NCBI GenBank assembly: GCA_026982475.1
Contig: JALSHB010000177.1
Span: forward strand, 1 to 48,582
Source: Chromatiales bacterium
Lineage (GTDB): Bacteria; Pseudomonadota; Gammaproteobacteria; SZUA-152
Direction of reading: 5' to 3'
Length of the DNA: 48,582 bases
Part shown: piece after piece, positions 1 through 8,696 of the stretch
Layout of the letters: each line of letters starts with the position of its first letter
Position numbering within the stretch: position 1 is the first letter of the stretch
Made by a program: the position numbers and the translations under genes
Notes under the pieces: generated by a model
Database searches by the model: none
Seen by the model: the letters and a program-made list of their open reading frames with translations, nothing else
What the model was told of the DNA's origin: nothing

Positions 1-31
1 GGTGGGATGAGGTTCTTTGTTTTGAAAAATC

Positions 32-319
32 GTATCTATTCACCACAGAGGCACAGAGAACACAGAGAATGCATCAGTGGGAGGCAATGCCCCGGGTGGC
101 GATGTGACCTGCCCCGACGACCTGGCATTTCATTTCTCCGTGAACGCCGTGTCTCTGTGGTGAATCCGGGGACGTTGGCACCGGAGGCCGGACCACGATA
201 TCCAACGCAAAGGGCGCAAAGGTTTTCTGAAAGGATTTCCTTTGCGCCCTCTGCGTTTCATTCCATTCCCGGCATGAACCTGAAGAGCCTTTCTCTGTGC
301 CTCCGTGTCTCTGTGGTGA
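32..319. repeat. Dispersed long repeat, copy 1
   Basis: First of three near-identical copies of about 290 bp. It opens with 'CACCACAGAGGCACAGAG' and closes with a near-inverted version, 'CCGTGTCTCTGTGGTGA'. Inside are a second 'GTGTCTCTGTGGTGAAT' and an inverted pair built on 'CGCAAAGG' and 'CCTTTGCG', so the element looks modular. ORFs on both strands are repetitive and unlike known proteins, so it is treated as non-coding. It ends about 28 bases before the hrpA start and so may carry that gene's promoter. Short 'cacagaggcacagag' repeats of this style are common in environmental proteobacteria; no mobility gene is visible. Confidence 0.85.
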
Positions 320-347
320 AAAACAAAACCCCCTGAAATCGAACGGT

Positions 348-3300
348 ATGTCTGAATCCACACGTCACCACCTGGGCGCCCTGTACGACGCCCTTGACAC
401 CTGCCAGACCGCCGACCGCCCGGCGTTGCGCAAGCGCCTGCACGGGCTGCGCCATGCCCTGCGGGCGGGGCGCGATACGGGCAACCGACTGGAGGCGGTG
501 AAAAGGGACATCGATGCCTCGCGCGCTCGCGTGGCGCAGCGGTGCGAAAACCTGCCCGCCGTCAGCATCAACGAAGACCTGCCCATCGGCGGCCGCTGGC
601 GTGATATCGCCGAGGCCATCGAGCAACATCAGGTGGTGGTGGTGGCCGGCGAGACCGGCTCCGGCAAGACCACCCAGCTGCCGAAGATCTGCCTTGCGCT
701 GGGCCGAGGCTGCGCCGGGCTCATCGGCCACACCCAGCCGCGGCGCATCGCCGCGCGCAGCGTCGCCACGCGCATCGCCGAGGAGTTGAATACCGAACCG
801 GGCCGGGTGGTGGGCTACAAGGTGCGCTTTTCCGATCACACCCGCCCCGAGTCCAACATCAAGTTGATGACCGACGGCATCCTCCTGGCCGAGCTGCAGG
901 GCGACCGCCTGCTCAGCCAGTACGACACCCTGATCATCGACGAGGCGCATGAGCGCAGTCTCAACATCGATTTTCTGCTCGGCTATCTCAAGCGTCTGCT
1001 GCCCAGACGCCCCGACCTCAAGCTGATCATCACCTCGGCCACCATCGACACCGGCCGCTTTGCCGCGCATTTCAACCACGCGCCGGTGATCGAGGTCTCC
1101 GGCCGCAGTTATCCGGTGGAAATCCGTTATCGGCCGCTGCAGGGTGACGATGACGAAAAGGACCGCGACCAGCAGCAGGCCATCCTCGATGCGGTGGACG
1201 AGATCGCCGCCCTCGACAGCCGTGGCGACATCCTCATCTTCCTCAGCGGCGAGCGCGAGATCCGCGACACCGCCGAGGCCCTGCGCAAGCACCATCCGGC
1301 GCACACGGAGATTTTGCCGCTGTATTCGCGCCTCAGCGCCGTGGAGCAGAACCGCGTGTTCAAGACCGGCGCGCGGCGGCGCATCATTTTGGCTACCAAC
1401 GTGGCGGAGACCTCGCTCACGGTGCCCGGCATCCGCTACGTCATCGACCCCGGTACCGCGCGCATCAGCCGCTACAGCACCCGCAGCAAGGTGCAGCGCC
1501 TGCCCATCGAAAAGATCGCCCAGTCCTCGGCCAACCAGCGCGCCGGGCGCTGTGGGCGTGTCGCCGCCGGCGTCTGCATCCGTCTCTATTCCGAGGAGGA
1601 CTTCCTGGCCCGGCCCGAGTTCACCGAGCCGGAACTGCGCCGCACCAATCTCGCTTCAGTCATTTTGCAGATGCGCCAGCTGGGCCTGGGCAACCCGGAG
1701 GAGTTCCCCTTCATCGACCCGCCGGACCGGCGTTTCATCCACGACGGCTACCGCCTGCTGCACGAACTGGGCGCGCTGGACGCGCACAACCAGCTCACGC
1801 CCCTGGGCCGGCAGCTGGCGCGCCTGCCGCTGGATCCGCGCATCGGCCGCATGATCCTCGAGGGTAGCCGGCAGGGCTGCCTCAGCGAGGTGCTGGTGAT
1901 CGCCAGCGCCCTGAGCATCCAGGATCCGCGCGAGCGTCCGCAGGACAAGCAGCAGCAGGCCGACGAGCAGCACCGGCGCTTCGCCGATGAGCACTCGGAT
2001 TTCGTCACCCTGCTCAGGCTGTGGAACCACTACGAGGAGCAGCGCAAGCACCTCTCCAACAGCCAGCTGCGCAAGTATTGCCGCAAGTCCTTTCTCGCCT
2101 TCATGCGCATGCGCGAGTGGCGCGAGACCTGGCAGCAGCTCAAGACCCAGGCCCGCGATATGGGCCTGGACCTGAACCGCGAGCCGGCCGATTACGCTGC
2201 GCTGCACCGCGCCCTGCTGACCGGCCTGCTGGGCAATCTCGGCAACCGGCTGGAGGAAGAGGACCGCAAGCCACCGGCGGTGAAGGGACGAAGTGTGCGG
2301 CCGCGCAAGGGGCCGCAGAAATACCAGGGCGCACGCAATTCAGTGTTTTATCTGTTTCCCGGCTCGGCGGTGGCGAAGAAGCGCCCCAAGTGGATGATGG
2401 CGGCGGAGATCGTCGAGACCAGCCGGCTCTACGCGCGCGGTATTGCCCGCATCGAGCCGGAGTGGATCGAGCCGCTGGCGCGACATCTGGTCAAGCGCAG
2501 CTACACGGAACCGCGCTGGGACGTGAAGCGCTCGCAGGTCACGGCGCTGGAGACGGTGAGCCTGTACGGGCTGGTGATCCAGTCCGGCAAGCGTGTGCAC
2601 TTCGGCCCCGTCGATACCCCGGTGGCGCGCGAGATCTTCATCCGCGAGGCCCTGGTGCAGGGCAACTACCGGCCGCCCGCGCGGCGCGGCCAGAAGGGCG
2701 CCGAGCCGGCCTTCCTGCGACACAACCGCGCCCTGATCCGCGAGGCCGAGGACATCGAGGCGCGCGGCCGCCGTCGCGACGTGCTGGCCGACGAGGAGGC
2801 ACTGTTCGCCTTCTTCGACCAGCGCATCCCCGAACACATCCACGGCGGCGCGTCCTTCGAGAAGTGGCGCCGCGAGGCCGAGAAGGCCGAGCCGGGGCTG
2901 CTGAAACTGCCGCGCGAGCTGGTCATCCACCCCCAGCGTGCCGGCCTCGGTGACAGCGACTATCCCGGCGAGATGAACGTCAACGGCGTGCGCCTGCACC
3001 TGCGCTACGGCTTCAACCCCGGTGGCGAGGACGACGGCGTCAGCGCCCTGGTGCCGCTGGGCGCCCTCAACCAGCTCGATCCCGCGCCCTTCGAGTGGCT
3101 GGTGCCGGGACTGCTGGTGGAACGCGTCACGGCCCTGCTCAAGGGCCTGCCCAAGCCCATTCGCAAGGCCCTGGTGCCGGTGCCGGATACCGCCGCCTCG
3201 CTGGTGCGGCGGCTGTCCGACGGGCCGCGCGAGGGCAGCCTGCTCGACGCCCTGACGCAGCTGCTGAAGCGCCACCACGGTGTCGCGGTGCCGGCCGACG

Positions 3301-4319
3301 CCTGGCCGCACGAGACCCTGCCCGACCACCTGCGCATGCGCTACGAGATCATCGACGCCGAGGGCAAGACCGTCGGCCACGGTCGCGACCTGGCGGCCTT
3401 GCAGGCGCAGTTCGGCGCCCACGCCAGCGACGACTTCGCGCAGACCCTGGAACGCCATCACTGGGAGCGCGAGCACATTCGTCGATGGGACTTCGGCGAC
3501 CTGCCCGCGTTCGTCGAGATCGAGCGTGCCGGCAGCCTGTTTCGCGCCTTCCCGGCGCTGGCGGTGCAGGCCGATGGCAGCCTCGCCATCCAGCTCTTCG
3601 ACGCCGAGGCGCGCGCCGCCAAGGCCCACCGCGCCGGCCTGCGCGCGCTGCTGGCCCTGACGCTCGCCAAGCCCTGCAAATACCTGCGTCGCCACCTGCC
3701 GGACATCGACCGCCTGTGCCTGCAATACGTGGCTGTCGATGATTGCGAATCCCTCAAGGACGACCTGCTGGCACTGATCATCGACCGCTGCTTCTTCCGC
3801 GATGGCTTTGCCGTGCGCGAGCAGGCCGAATTCGAGTCGCTGATCGAGACCCACCAATCCGCTTTGCTGACAGAGGCCAATGCGGTGGGAAAACTGGTCG
3901 CCGACATCATCGGCCGCCACCACGCGGTGCAGAAGCGCCTGCGTGGCCAGCTGCCCCTGCAGACCATGGATGCGGTGAAGGACATCCAGCAACAGCTTGC
4001 GGCACTGGTGTATCCACACTTTCTCATCGAAACCCCCTTCGAATGGCTGCAACACCTGCCCCGTTTTTTGCAAGCGGTGGAACAGCGCATCGAGAAACTG
4101 CAGCAGATGCCCGCGGCGGACAGGGAGCGGATGGCGAAGCTGCGGCCGTTTCTGCTGGCCTGTCAGAAAAAAATGGCCGCCGGGGAAAACCCCCATCCTG
4201 CCCTGATCCAGCTGCGCTGGATGCTGGAGGAATACCGGGTTTCGGTTTTTGCGCAGGGCTTGAAGACCTCGCAACCCGTTTCGCCAAAACGGCTGGAGGA
4301 GGTGATTTCGCAATTATGA
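348..4319 (+). CDS. hrpA: ATP-dependent RNA helicase HrpA
   Basis: A DEAH-box RNA helicase of 1323 residues, close to the usual 1300 of bacterial HrpA, acting on RNA in the cytoplasm (in E. coli linked to mRNA processing and rescue of stalled ribosomes). Visible motifs are the Walker A GETGSGKTT near residue 101, DEAH followed by ERSLN near 198, SAT, and the motif VI stretch QRAGRCGRV. The long C-terminal HrpA-specific region (DUF3418-like) is complete. The track ORF begins further upstream inside the repeat; the ATG at 348 (MSESTRHHL) gives the normal N-terminus. The gene stands alone between repeat copies 1 and 2. The large antisense ORFs are GC-driven shadows. Confidence 0.96.
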   Translation: MSESTRHHLGALYDALDTCQTADRPALRKRLHGLRHALRAGRDTGNRLEAVKRDIDASRARVAQRCENLPAVSINEDLPIGGRWRDIAEAIEQHQVVVVAGETGSGKTTQLPKICLALGRGCAGLIGHTQPRRIAARSVATRIAEELNTEPGRVVGYKVRFSDHTRPESNIKLMTDGILLAELQGDRLLSQYDTLIIDEAHERSLNIDFLLGYLKRLLPRRPDLKLIITSATIDTGRFAAHFNHAPVIEVSGRSYPVEIRYRPLQGDDDEKDRDQQQAILDAVDEIAALDSRGDILIFLSGEREIRDTAEALRKHHPAHTEILPLYSRLSAVEQNRVFKTGARRRIILATNVAETSLTVPGIRYVIDPGTARISRYSTRSKVQRLPIEKIAQSSANQRAGRCGRVAAGVCIRLYSEEDFLARPEFTEPELRRTNLASVILQMRQLGLGNPEEFPFIDPPDRRFIHDGYRLLHELGALDAHNQLTPLGRQLARLPLDPRIGRMILEGSRQGCLSEVLVIASALSIQDPRERPQDKQQQADEQHRRFADEHSDFVTLLRLWNHYEEQRKHLSNSQLRKYCRKSFLAFMRMREWRETWQQLKTQARDMGLDLNREPADYAALHRALLTGLLGNLGNRLEEEDRKPPAVKGRSVRPRKGPQKYQGARNSVFYLFPGSAVAKKRPKWMMAAEIVETSRLYARGIARIEPEWIEPLARHLVKRSYTEPRWDVKRSQVTALETVSLYGLVIQSGKRVHFGPVDTPVAREIFIREALVQGNYRPPARRGQKGAEPAFLRHNRALIREAEDIEARGRRRDVLADEEALFAFFDQRIPEHIHGGASFEKWRREAEKAEPGLLKLPRELVIHPQRAGLGDSDYPGEMNVNGVRLHLRYGFNPGGEDDGVSALVPLGALNQLDPAPFEWLVPGLLVERVTALLKGLPKPIRKALVPVPDTAASLVRRLSDGPREGSLLDALTQLLKRHHGVAVPADAWPHETLPDHLRMRYEIIDAEGKTVGHGRDLAALQAQFGAHASDDFAQTLERHHWEREHIRRWDFGDLPAFVEIERAGSLFRAFPALAVQADGSLAIQLFDAEARAAKAHRAGLRALLALTLAKPCKYLRRHLPDIDRLCLQYVAVDDCESLKDDLLALIIDRCFFRDGFAVREQAEFESLIETHQSALLTEANAVGKLVADIIGRHHAVQKRLRGQLPLQTMDAVKDIQQQLAALVYPHFLIETPFEWLQHLPRFLQAVEQRIEKLQQMPAADRERMAKLRPFLLACQKKMAAGENPHPALIQLRWMLEEYRVSVFAQGLKTSQPVSPKRLEEVISQL

Positions 4320-4331
4320 GTTGCAAATAAA

Positions 4332-4640
4332 GTATCTATTCACCACAGAGGCACAGAGAACACAGAGAATGCATCAGTGGGAGGCCATGCCCCGGGTGGC
4401 GATGTGGCCTGCTCCGACGATCTGGCATTTCATTTCTTGGTGAACGCCGTGTCTCTGTGGTGAATCAGGGGACGTTGACACCGGAGGCCGGGCCACGATA
4501 TCCAGCGCAAAGGTTTTCTGACAGGATTTCCTTTGCGCCCTCTGCGCCTTTGCGGCCTCTGTGTTTCATTCCATTTCCGGCATGAACCTGAAGACCCTTT
4601 CTCTGTGCCTCCGTGTCTCTGTGGTGAGCTGAATAGTTAC
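4332..4640. repeat. Dispersed long repeat, copy 2
   Basis: Second copy of the 'CACCACAGAGGCACAGAG' repeat, in direct orientation and starting 12 bases after the hrpA stop. It shares the start 'GTATCTATTCACCACAGAG' with copy 1 and the trailing sequence 'GCTGAATAGTTAC' with copy 3, so the flanks were duplicated together with the repeat. The central module lacks a short 'AAGGGCGC' stretch present in copies 1 and 3. Confidence 0.85.
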
Positions 4641-4672
4641 CAAATAAGCTGCATATTGAGTGACTTGGGGGG

Positions 4673-4687
4673 AACACTTGAAGTGTT
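4673..4687. promoter_or_regulatory. 15-bp perfect palindrome, possible operator
   Basis: AACACTT-G-AAGTGTT is a perfect inverted repeat with 7-base arms, in AT-rich sequence about 100 bases upstream of the small ORF at 4788. It may be an operator for that ORF. A run of T and A follows, so a weak terminator is also possible. No regulator in the window is obviously linked to it. Confidence 0.35.
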
Positions 4688-4787
4688 TCTTAAAAATACA
4701 TACCAGCCTTTAAAATCTGCGATTCGAATGACGCTATGGTTTCGGCCGATAGGGTGAAAAATCCTGAAAATATCGGGGGAAAGCTAA

Positions 4788-5018
4788 ATGTCTATTGATA
4801 ATCGGAACTTATATGTTAATCGGGAAAAATCGCTTGCAGTCAGCCAAAAATTGACTAATATCAAGATTAAGTGTTGCCCTGAAATGTCATTTGATCCAAC
4901 TCGAGTCTGCTCGGGGCCACAATGTAGATGCGGTGTGACGTCCACTCGACTGGAAATCCTAAAGCATCTCAGGGGCTGCCACCTGGACATCAGGTTCAAG
5001 ACAGCAGGGCAATACTAA
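4788..5018 (+). CDS. Small Cys-rich hypothetical protein between repeat copies
   Basis: A 76-residue ORF that I do not recognise. Support for it being real: a purine-rich site (GGGGGAAA) just upstream of the ATG and a strong intrinsic terminator 27 bases after the stop. The C-terminal half has five Cys and a His in the pattern C-x4-C-x-C, then GCHLD, which could bind a metal. Base composition is clearly lower in GC than hrpA or the downstream genes, and it lies between repeat copies 2 and 3, which suggests an acquired or element-borne gene. An antisense ORF of 71 codons covers the same stretch, so coding status is uncertain. Confidence 0.45.
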   Translation: MSIDNRNLYVNREKSLAVSQKLTNIKIKCCPEMSFDPTRVCSGPQCRCGVTSTRLEILKHLRGCHLDIRFKTAGQY

Positions 5019-5044
5019 AATTCATTTGTGTCACCACAACCCGG

Positions 5045-5074
5045 AGAGCCGTTCAGTCGAGCGGCTCTTTTTTT
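5045..5074 (+). terminator. Rho-independent terminator after the 76-aa ORF
   Basis: The stem AGAGCCG/CGGCTCT with a 10-base loop is followed directly by a run of seven T. It points in the direction of the small ORF at 4788 and ends just before repeat copy 3. Confidence 0.85.
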
Positions 5075-5084
5075 ATGTGCGATT

Positions 5085-5406
5085 GTATCTGTTCACCACA
5101 GAGGCACAGAGAACACAAAGAATGCATCAGTGGGAGGCAATGCCCCGGGTGGCGATGTGGTCTGCCCCGACGACCGGGCATTTCATTTCTCCGTGAACGC
5201 CGTGTCTCTGTGGTGAATCAGGGGGCGTTGGCACCGGGGGCCGAACCACGATATCCAGCGCAAAGGGCGCAAAGGTTTTCGAAAGGATTTCCTTTGCGCT
5301 CTCTGAGTCTTTGCGGCCTCGGCGTTTCATTCCATTCCCGGCATGAATCTGAAGAGCCTTTCTCTGTGCAGCCGTGTCTCTGTGGTGAGCTGAGCTGAAT
5401 AGTTAC
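5085..5406. repeat. Dispersed long repeat, copy 3
   Basis: Third direct copy of the repeat, starting right after the terminator. Small differences from copies 1 and 2 include 'CTCTGTGCAGCCGTG' near the end and a tandem duplication 'GCTGAGCTGAAT'. After it, 5407-5592 contains no gene I can support. Confidence 0.85.
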
Positions 5407-5592
5407 GTGCGATTTTTCATTCCTGAATCGATGCGCGGAGGGTTGTGATGAGGGATCCGGTCAGGCGGGTTTTTTTTCCGTTGCTCGTGGGCGCCCCGGT
5501 TGTCGAAGGTGAAGCTGAAAATGATGTGCGGGGCGCCAATGGTTCTGCGCCTCTGCGCGCCGTATCCATGCATGCCGGGATTCAGGCGGCGA

Positions 5593-6075
5593 TCAAGCGT
5601 CTTTCATGTCGAGAAACATGAGGCCGCACTGTTTTCCGGTGTGGACCACCAGGCAGCAGGCGCGAAGCCCCATGCCGGGAGGGGCGGTATTTGCGGGCAG
5701 GTCCACCTCGACGACGTCGCCTTCATGCAGGTTCAGCTTTCCGCATTCGACGCCGATGCCCCGTGCGTTCACGTCGCAGGTGCGCGTGGTGCCAAGGTCC
5801 TTGCCTCGCCGGTGCAGGCGAACGTCCTGCCTCGCTGTGCGGCGCCGGTCCCTGCGATGTTCCGATGGGTAGCAGGACGGGCAGGTTGTCGCGCTCTTTC
5901 TTCGCCAGTCGCTGAGTGTGTCACTCGCGACAAGACGAGGGTGCTCTGCCGTGTTGTTGGCGGAGGTGGTGTTCGTATCTCGCCGTTTTAAGTCTTCGAT
6001 TTTCGGAAAGGCCTGATAGGGCCCGGCAATCTTGCGGATGGGTGGGGGGTATATATCGGGGTTTGCTCTAGCCAT
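5593..6075 (-). CDS. PilZ domain protein
   Basis: A 160-residue protein with a C-terminal PilZ domain, the receptor fold for cyclic di-GMP. Residues 74-82 carry an Arg-rich segment (RRDRRRTAR) supplying the RxxxR motif. DVNARGIGVE at 101-110 matches the second [DN]xSxxG motif with Asn in place of Ser. Strands such as VVEVDLP and CGLMFLD complete the barrel. The first 70 residues look low-complexity and unstructured. The ATG is preceded by AAGAAGGA at good spacing. It is monocistronic, and a Crp-type box lies about 104 bases upstream of the start. The Ser to Asn change may weaken nucleotide binding. Confidence 0.78.
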   Translation of the reverse strand: MARANPDIYPPPIRKIAGPYQAFPKIEDLKRRDTNTTSANNTAEHPRLVASDTLSDWRRKSATTCPSCYPSEHRRDRRRTARQDVRLHRRGKDLGTTRTCDVNARGIGVECGKLNLHEGDVVEVDLPANTAPPGMGLRACCLVVHTGKQCGLMFLDMKDA

Positions 6076-6178
6076 GACCTGAATCCTTCTTTGTTGAATT
6101 TCAAAAATTTAACAAATGGTAAAGATTTCTCTGGGGCGACTGGGCGTGCAGAGTCGAACACAGACAGGTTTTCTGCGC

Positions 6179-6194
6179 TGCTACCCTGGTTACA
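6179..6194 (-). promoter_or_regulatory. Crp/Fnr-type (NtcA-like) box upstream of pilZ gene
   Basis: Read on the minus strand the site is TGTAACCAGGGTAGCA, nearly identical to TGTAACCCTGGTAGCA at 38622. With the spacing used by the other sites the -10 hexamer would be TCGACT (6157-6152), which is a weak match, so this is the least certain of the four boxes. The rest of the 6076-6359 gap shows no gene. Confidence 0.5.
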
Positions 6195-6359
6195 TTTGGC
6201 TTGTTTTTTTCTGTTTCCCGCTAACTGTAGTTGGGTTTTGTTATTTGGCTACCCCTGTCCACAGGTAGGAGGACGGGACTCAACAGAAGTTCCATTCGCA
6301 GGCGGGTTTTCGGCCGGAGAATGGGGGCAGCGGGTTGCGGCGGGAAGGATCGGGAGGGC

Positions 6360-8420
6360 TTACTGCTGATGCCGCTGCACGGGTTCCATGTGTGTGTCCA
6401 GGCGCACATCTTGTTGGCCCAGGCGGCTGGCATAGATGATGGTGTAGGCCAGGACGTTGCTGACGTATTCGCGGGTCTCGCGGTAGGGGATGGTTTCGAT
6501 CCAGCGATCGGCCTCCATGCTGGTGTCTTCCGGCAGCCATTTTCTGACCCGTCGCGCACCGGCGTTGTAGGCCGCCGTGGCGAGCACGGTCTGGTTGTCG
6601 AAGCGTTCCAGCATCTTTGCCAGGTGGCCGGTGCCCAGCTTGAGGTTGGTCTCCGGTTGCAGCAGGGTGCTGCGGCCGCGGTAGCGCACCTTCAGGCTGC
6701 GCGAGATACGCTTGGCGGTGGCCGGCATCAGCTGCATCAGGCCCGTTGCGCCACGTGAGGAGAGGGCGTCCCTGACGAAGGCGCTCTCGCGGCGGATGAC
6801 GCCATAGGTCCAGGCCGCCTCCAGGCCCTTGGTGGCCGACAGGGCGAGGACTTCCTCTTTGAACAGCAGCGGGAAGCGCAGCTCCAGGTCGTCGCGATAG
6901 GTGGTGCTGGCCATGGTGAGGATGGACTGTTCGTTCCAGCCCCATAGCTGGGCCAGCTTGGCGGCCTGCAGGCGGCGGGTTTCGTCCAGTTTCTGCATCG
7001 CGGAGCGCCATTCGCGGCGGGCTTCGAGGCGCCGGTCCAGCTGAAAAAGCTCGGCGGCGCGGCGAATGTCCGGTTGTTCCTGCAGGACGAACAATTCGGC
7101 GGCGCTGGGTTGGTAGGGCTGGGCCTGTAGGGGGTAGGGCAGGGACAGGCGGTCCGCGGCCAGGAAGCCGTAATAGTTGCGCCGTTTGGCCAGTTGGCTG
7201 AGCAGGGTTTTGGCGTCGTCTTCCCGCCCCAGCTCCGCCAGGGCCCGGGCGCGCCAGTAGCGCCAGCGGTCGGTCTGTCTCTGTGTTTCAGGCATGGCGT
7301 CGATGGCGAGTCGTACGGTTTGCCAGTGCTGGTTGCGAATCGCGGCGCGTACCCGCCAGCTGCGTGATGTGTTGGTCTGGTATTGCCGCGGGATGCGCCT
7401 GAACCAGGCTTCGGCATTGGGCTGGTGGCGCAGTGCCAGGGCCAGGGCGATGCGGCGGTAGAGTGTGCCGAGTTCGTCTTCGTCGAGCGGGATTTGCTCG
7501 CGGACCTGTGTGGCGTGAGCCTGCCAGAACGCGATGGCCTTTTGCGGATCGTGGCGGATCAGGCGTTGCAGGGTGGCGATGAGGATGGCCTTTGCCTTGG
7601 GGTGGGGTTCGAGCAGTTCCTTGTAGCGCCGCGGCAGCTGGGCGGGGTAGCGGTGCAGGCCGATCCACAGTTGCGCCCTGTGGCGATCCCGGGCCGGCAG
7701 TTGGCGGGCGAGGTAGCCAGCCAGCTGGCGGCGCCCCTGTCCCAGCGCCAGTTCGATGCGCTGCCAGAGCAGTTCATCGCTCATCTGTCCGGCGTCACGC
7801 CAGTGCGCGAATACGCCGTCGCATTCGCGGGGTTGGGAGCGGGCGCTGAGCCACAGGCGCTGGATGTCTGCATAGACCGTCTGGGTTTCGCCGTTGTGCA
7901 GGCGCGCGGTGAGGTAGTGGCACTGCAGGGTGACGTTCTGGGTGGGGCGATAGTAGTGCAGGTAGGTTTGCCAATCGCGCCGCTTTGCCGCGCGCCTGAG
8001 TACCTGGCGGCGCAGGCTGTCGGCGATGGGCAGGGTGGCGTAGTCGTCGAGAAAGCGGTCGATTTCCCGCTGGCTGGCGTGCTGCAGGCGATGCTTGAGG
8101 TCCTGGTATCGGAGGTAGGGGTAGAGGGGGTAGTCCTCGAGACGGGGCAGCAGTTCGCGGAAGCGCGGCAACTGGCGCTGTGCCAGGGCTTGCTCGGCCT
8201 GCAGATACAGGGCGCGTTGCGCGGCGCGCTCGTCGGCCCGGTAGCCGAGCACCCGTGAGATCATGTCGGCGCGGAATTGTGCGTCGTTGTCCGCGGCGAG
8301 GGACGGCGCCGTGGTCTGCGCCGGCTGCGTATCGCGCACCAGGGCATGGTTTGCCATGGGTGCGAGCAGCGCGGTCAGGACGAGGGTGCGGATGAGTATC
8401 TTTCGTCTGCCGGCCTTCAT
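6360..8420 (-). CDS. slt: Soluble lytic murein transglycosylase
   Basis: A periplasmic enzyme of the Slt70 type that cleaves the MurNAc-GlcNAc bond of peptidoglycan to form 1,6-anhydro ends. The protein has 686 residues from the chosen ATG, which starts a signal peptide (MKAGRRKILIRTLVLTALLAP); the 39 extra residues in the track ORF precede it. A long alpha-helical superhelical region is followed by the catalytic domain at the C-terminus, with RRESAF (catalytic Glu near 545), SSRGATGLMQLMP and the AAYNAG motif. It stands alone, and no strong ribosome site is visible at the chosen ATG. Confidence 0.92.
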   Translation of the reverse strand: MKAGRRKILIRTLVLTALLAPMANHALVRDTQPAQTTAPSLAADNDAQFRADMISRVLGYRADERAAQRALYLQAEQALAQRQLPRFRELLPRLEDYPLYPYLRYQDLKHRLQHASQREIDRFLDDYATLPIADSLRRQVLRRAAKRRDWQTYLHYYRPTQNVTLQCHYLTARLHNGETQTVYADIQRLWLSARSQPRECDGVFAHWRDAGQMSDELLWQRIELALGQGRRQLAGYLARQLPARDRHRAQLWIGLHRYPAQLPRRYKELLEPHPKAKAILIATLQRLIRHDPQKAIAFWQAHATQVREQIPLDEDELGTLYRRIALALALRHQPNAEAWFRRIPRQYQTNTSRSWRVRAAIRNQHWQTVRLAIDAMPETQRQTDRWRYWRARALAELGREDDAKTLLSQLAKRRNYYGFLAADRLSLPYPLQAQPYQPSAAELFVLQEQPDIRRAAELFQLDRRLEARREWRSAMQKLDETRRLQAAKLAQLWGWNEQSILTMASTTYRDDLELRFPLLFKEEVLALSATKGLEAAWTYGVIRRESAFVRDALSSRGATGLMQLMPATAKRISRSLKVRYRGRSTLLQPETNLKLGTGHLAKMLERFDNQTVLATAAYNAGARRVRKWLPEDTSMEADRWIETIPYRETREYVSNVLAYTIIYASRLGQQDVRLDTHMEPVQRHQQ

Positions 8421-8696
8421 GTCTGTGTTGGCTCGGCGCCAGGTGCTCGCCGATGTGCGGGTCCCTTGTCTGTATAGCGTCTGTTTCGAGACACGGCTGA
8501 AGCCTGCCGCGAGGCGGCGTTGGGCCATTTCCTGCAAGACGCAGGTGTCTCTTATTTTTAACAGATAATGGCGGGTTTGTACGATAAAAAATAATTTCCG
8601 ACTGTGTCGATAATCTATTGACGGGCAGGGGTATTTGCGGCCAACTTAGGGGCAGGTCTAATCTCTGCGAAAGCGCGCAGGTTTCCGGGAGCTTGA

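Noticed and set aside
2340-4313. 657-codon ORF on the minus strand
   Set aside because: Antisense shadow of hrpA caused by high GC; low-complexity His/Gln/Gly-rich translation with no family motif.
4928-5398. 156-codon ORF running into repeat copy 3
   Set aside because: Its second half is the repeat itself, and equivalent frames in copies 1 and 2 are not conserved as protein.
32-5406. CRISPR-like array
   Set aside because: The three repeat units are about 290 bp and separated by kilobases or a gene, with no short regular spacers and no cas genes.
6091-6369. 92-codon plus-strand ORF between pilZ and slt
   Set aside because: No ribosome site, odd composition, and it overlaps the 3' end of slt; the region is better explained as pilZ promoter DNA.
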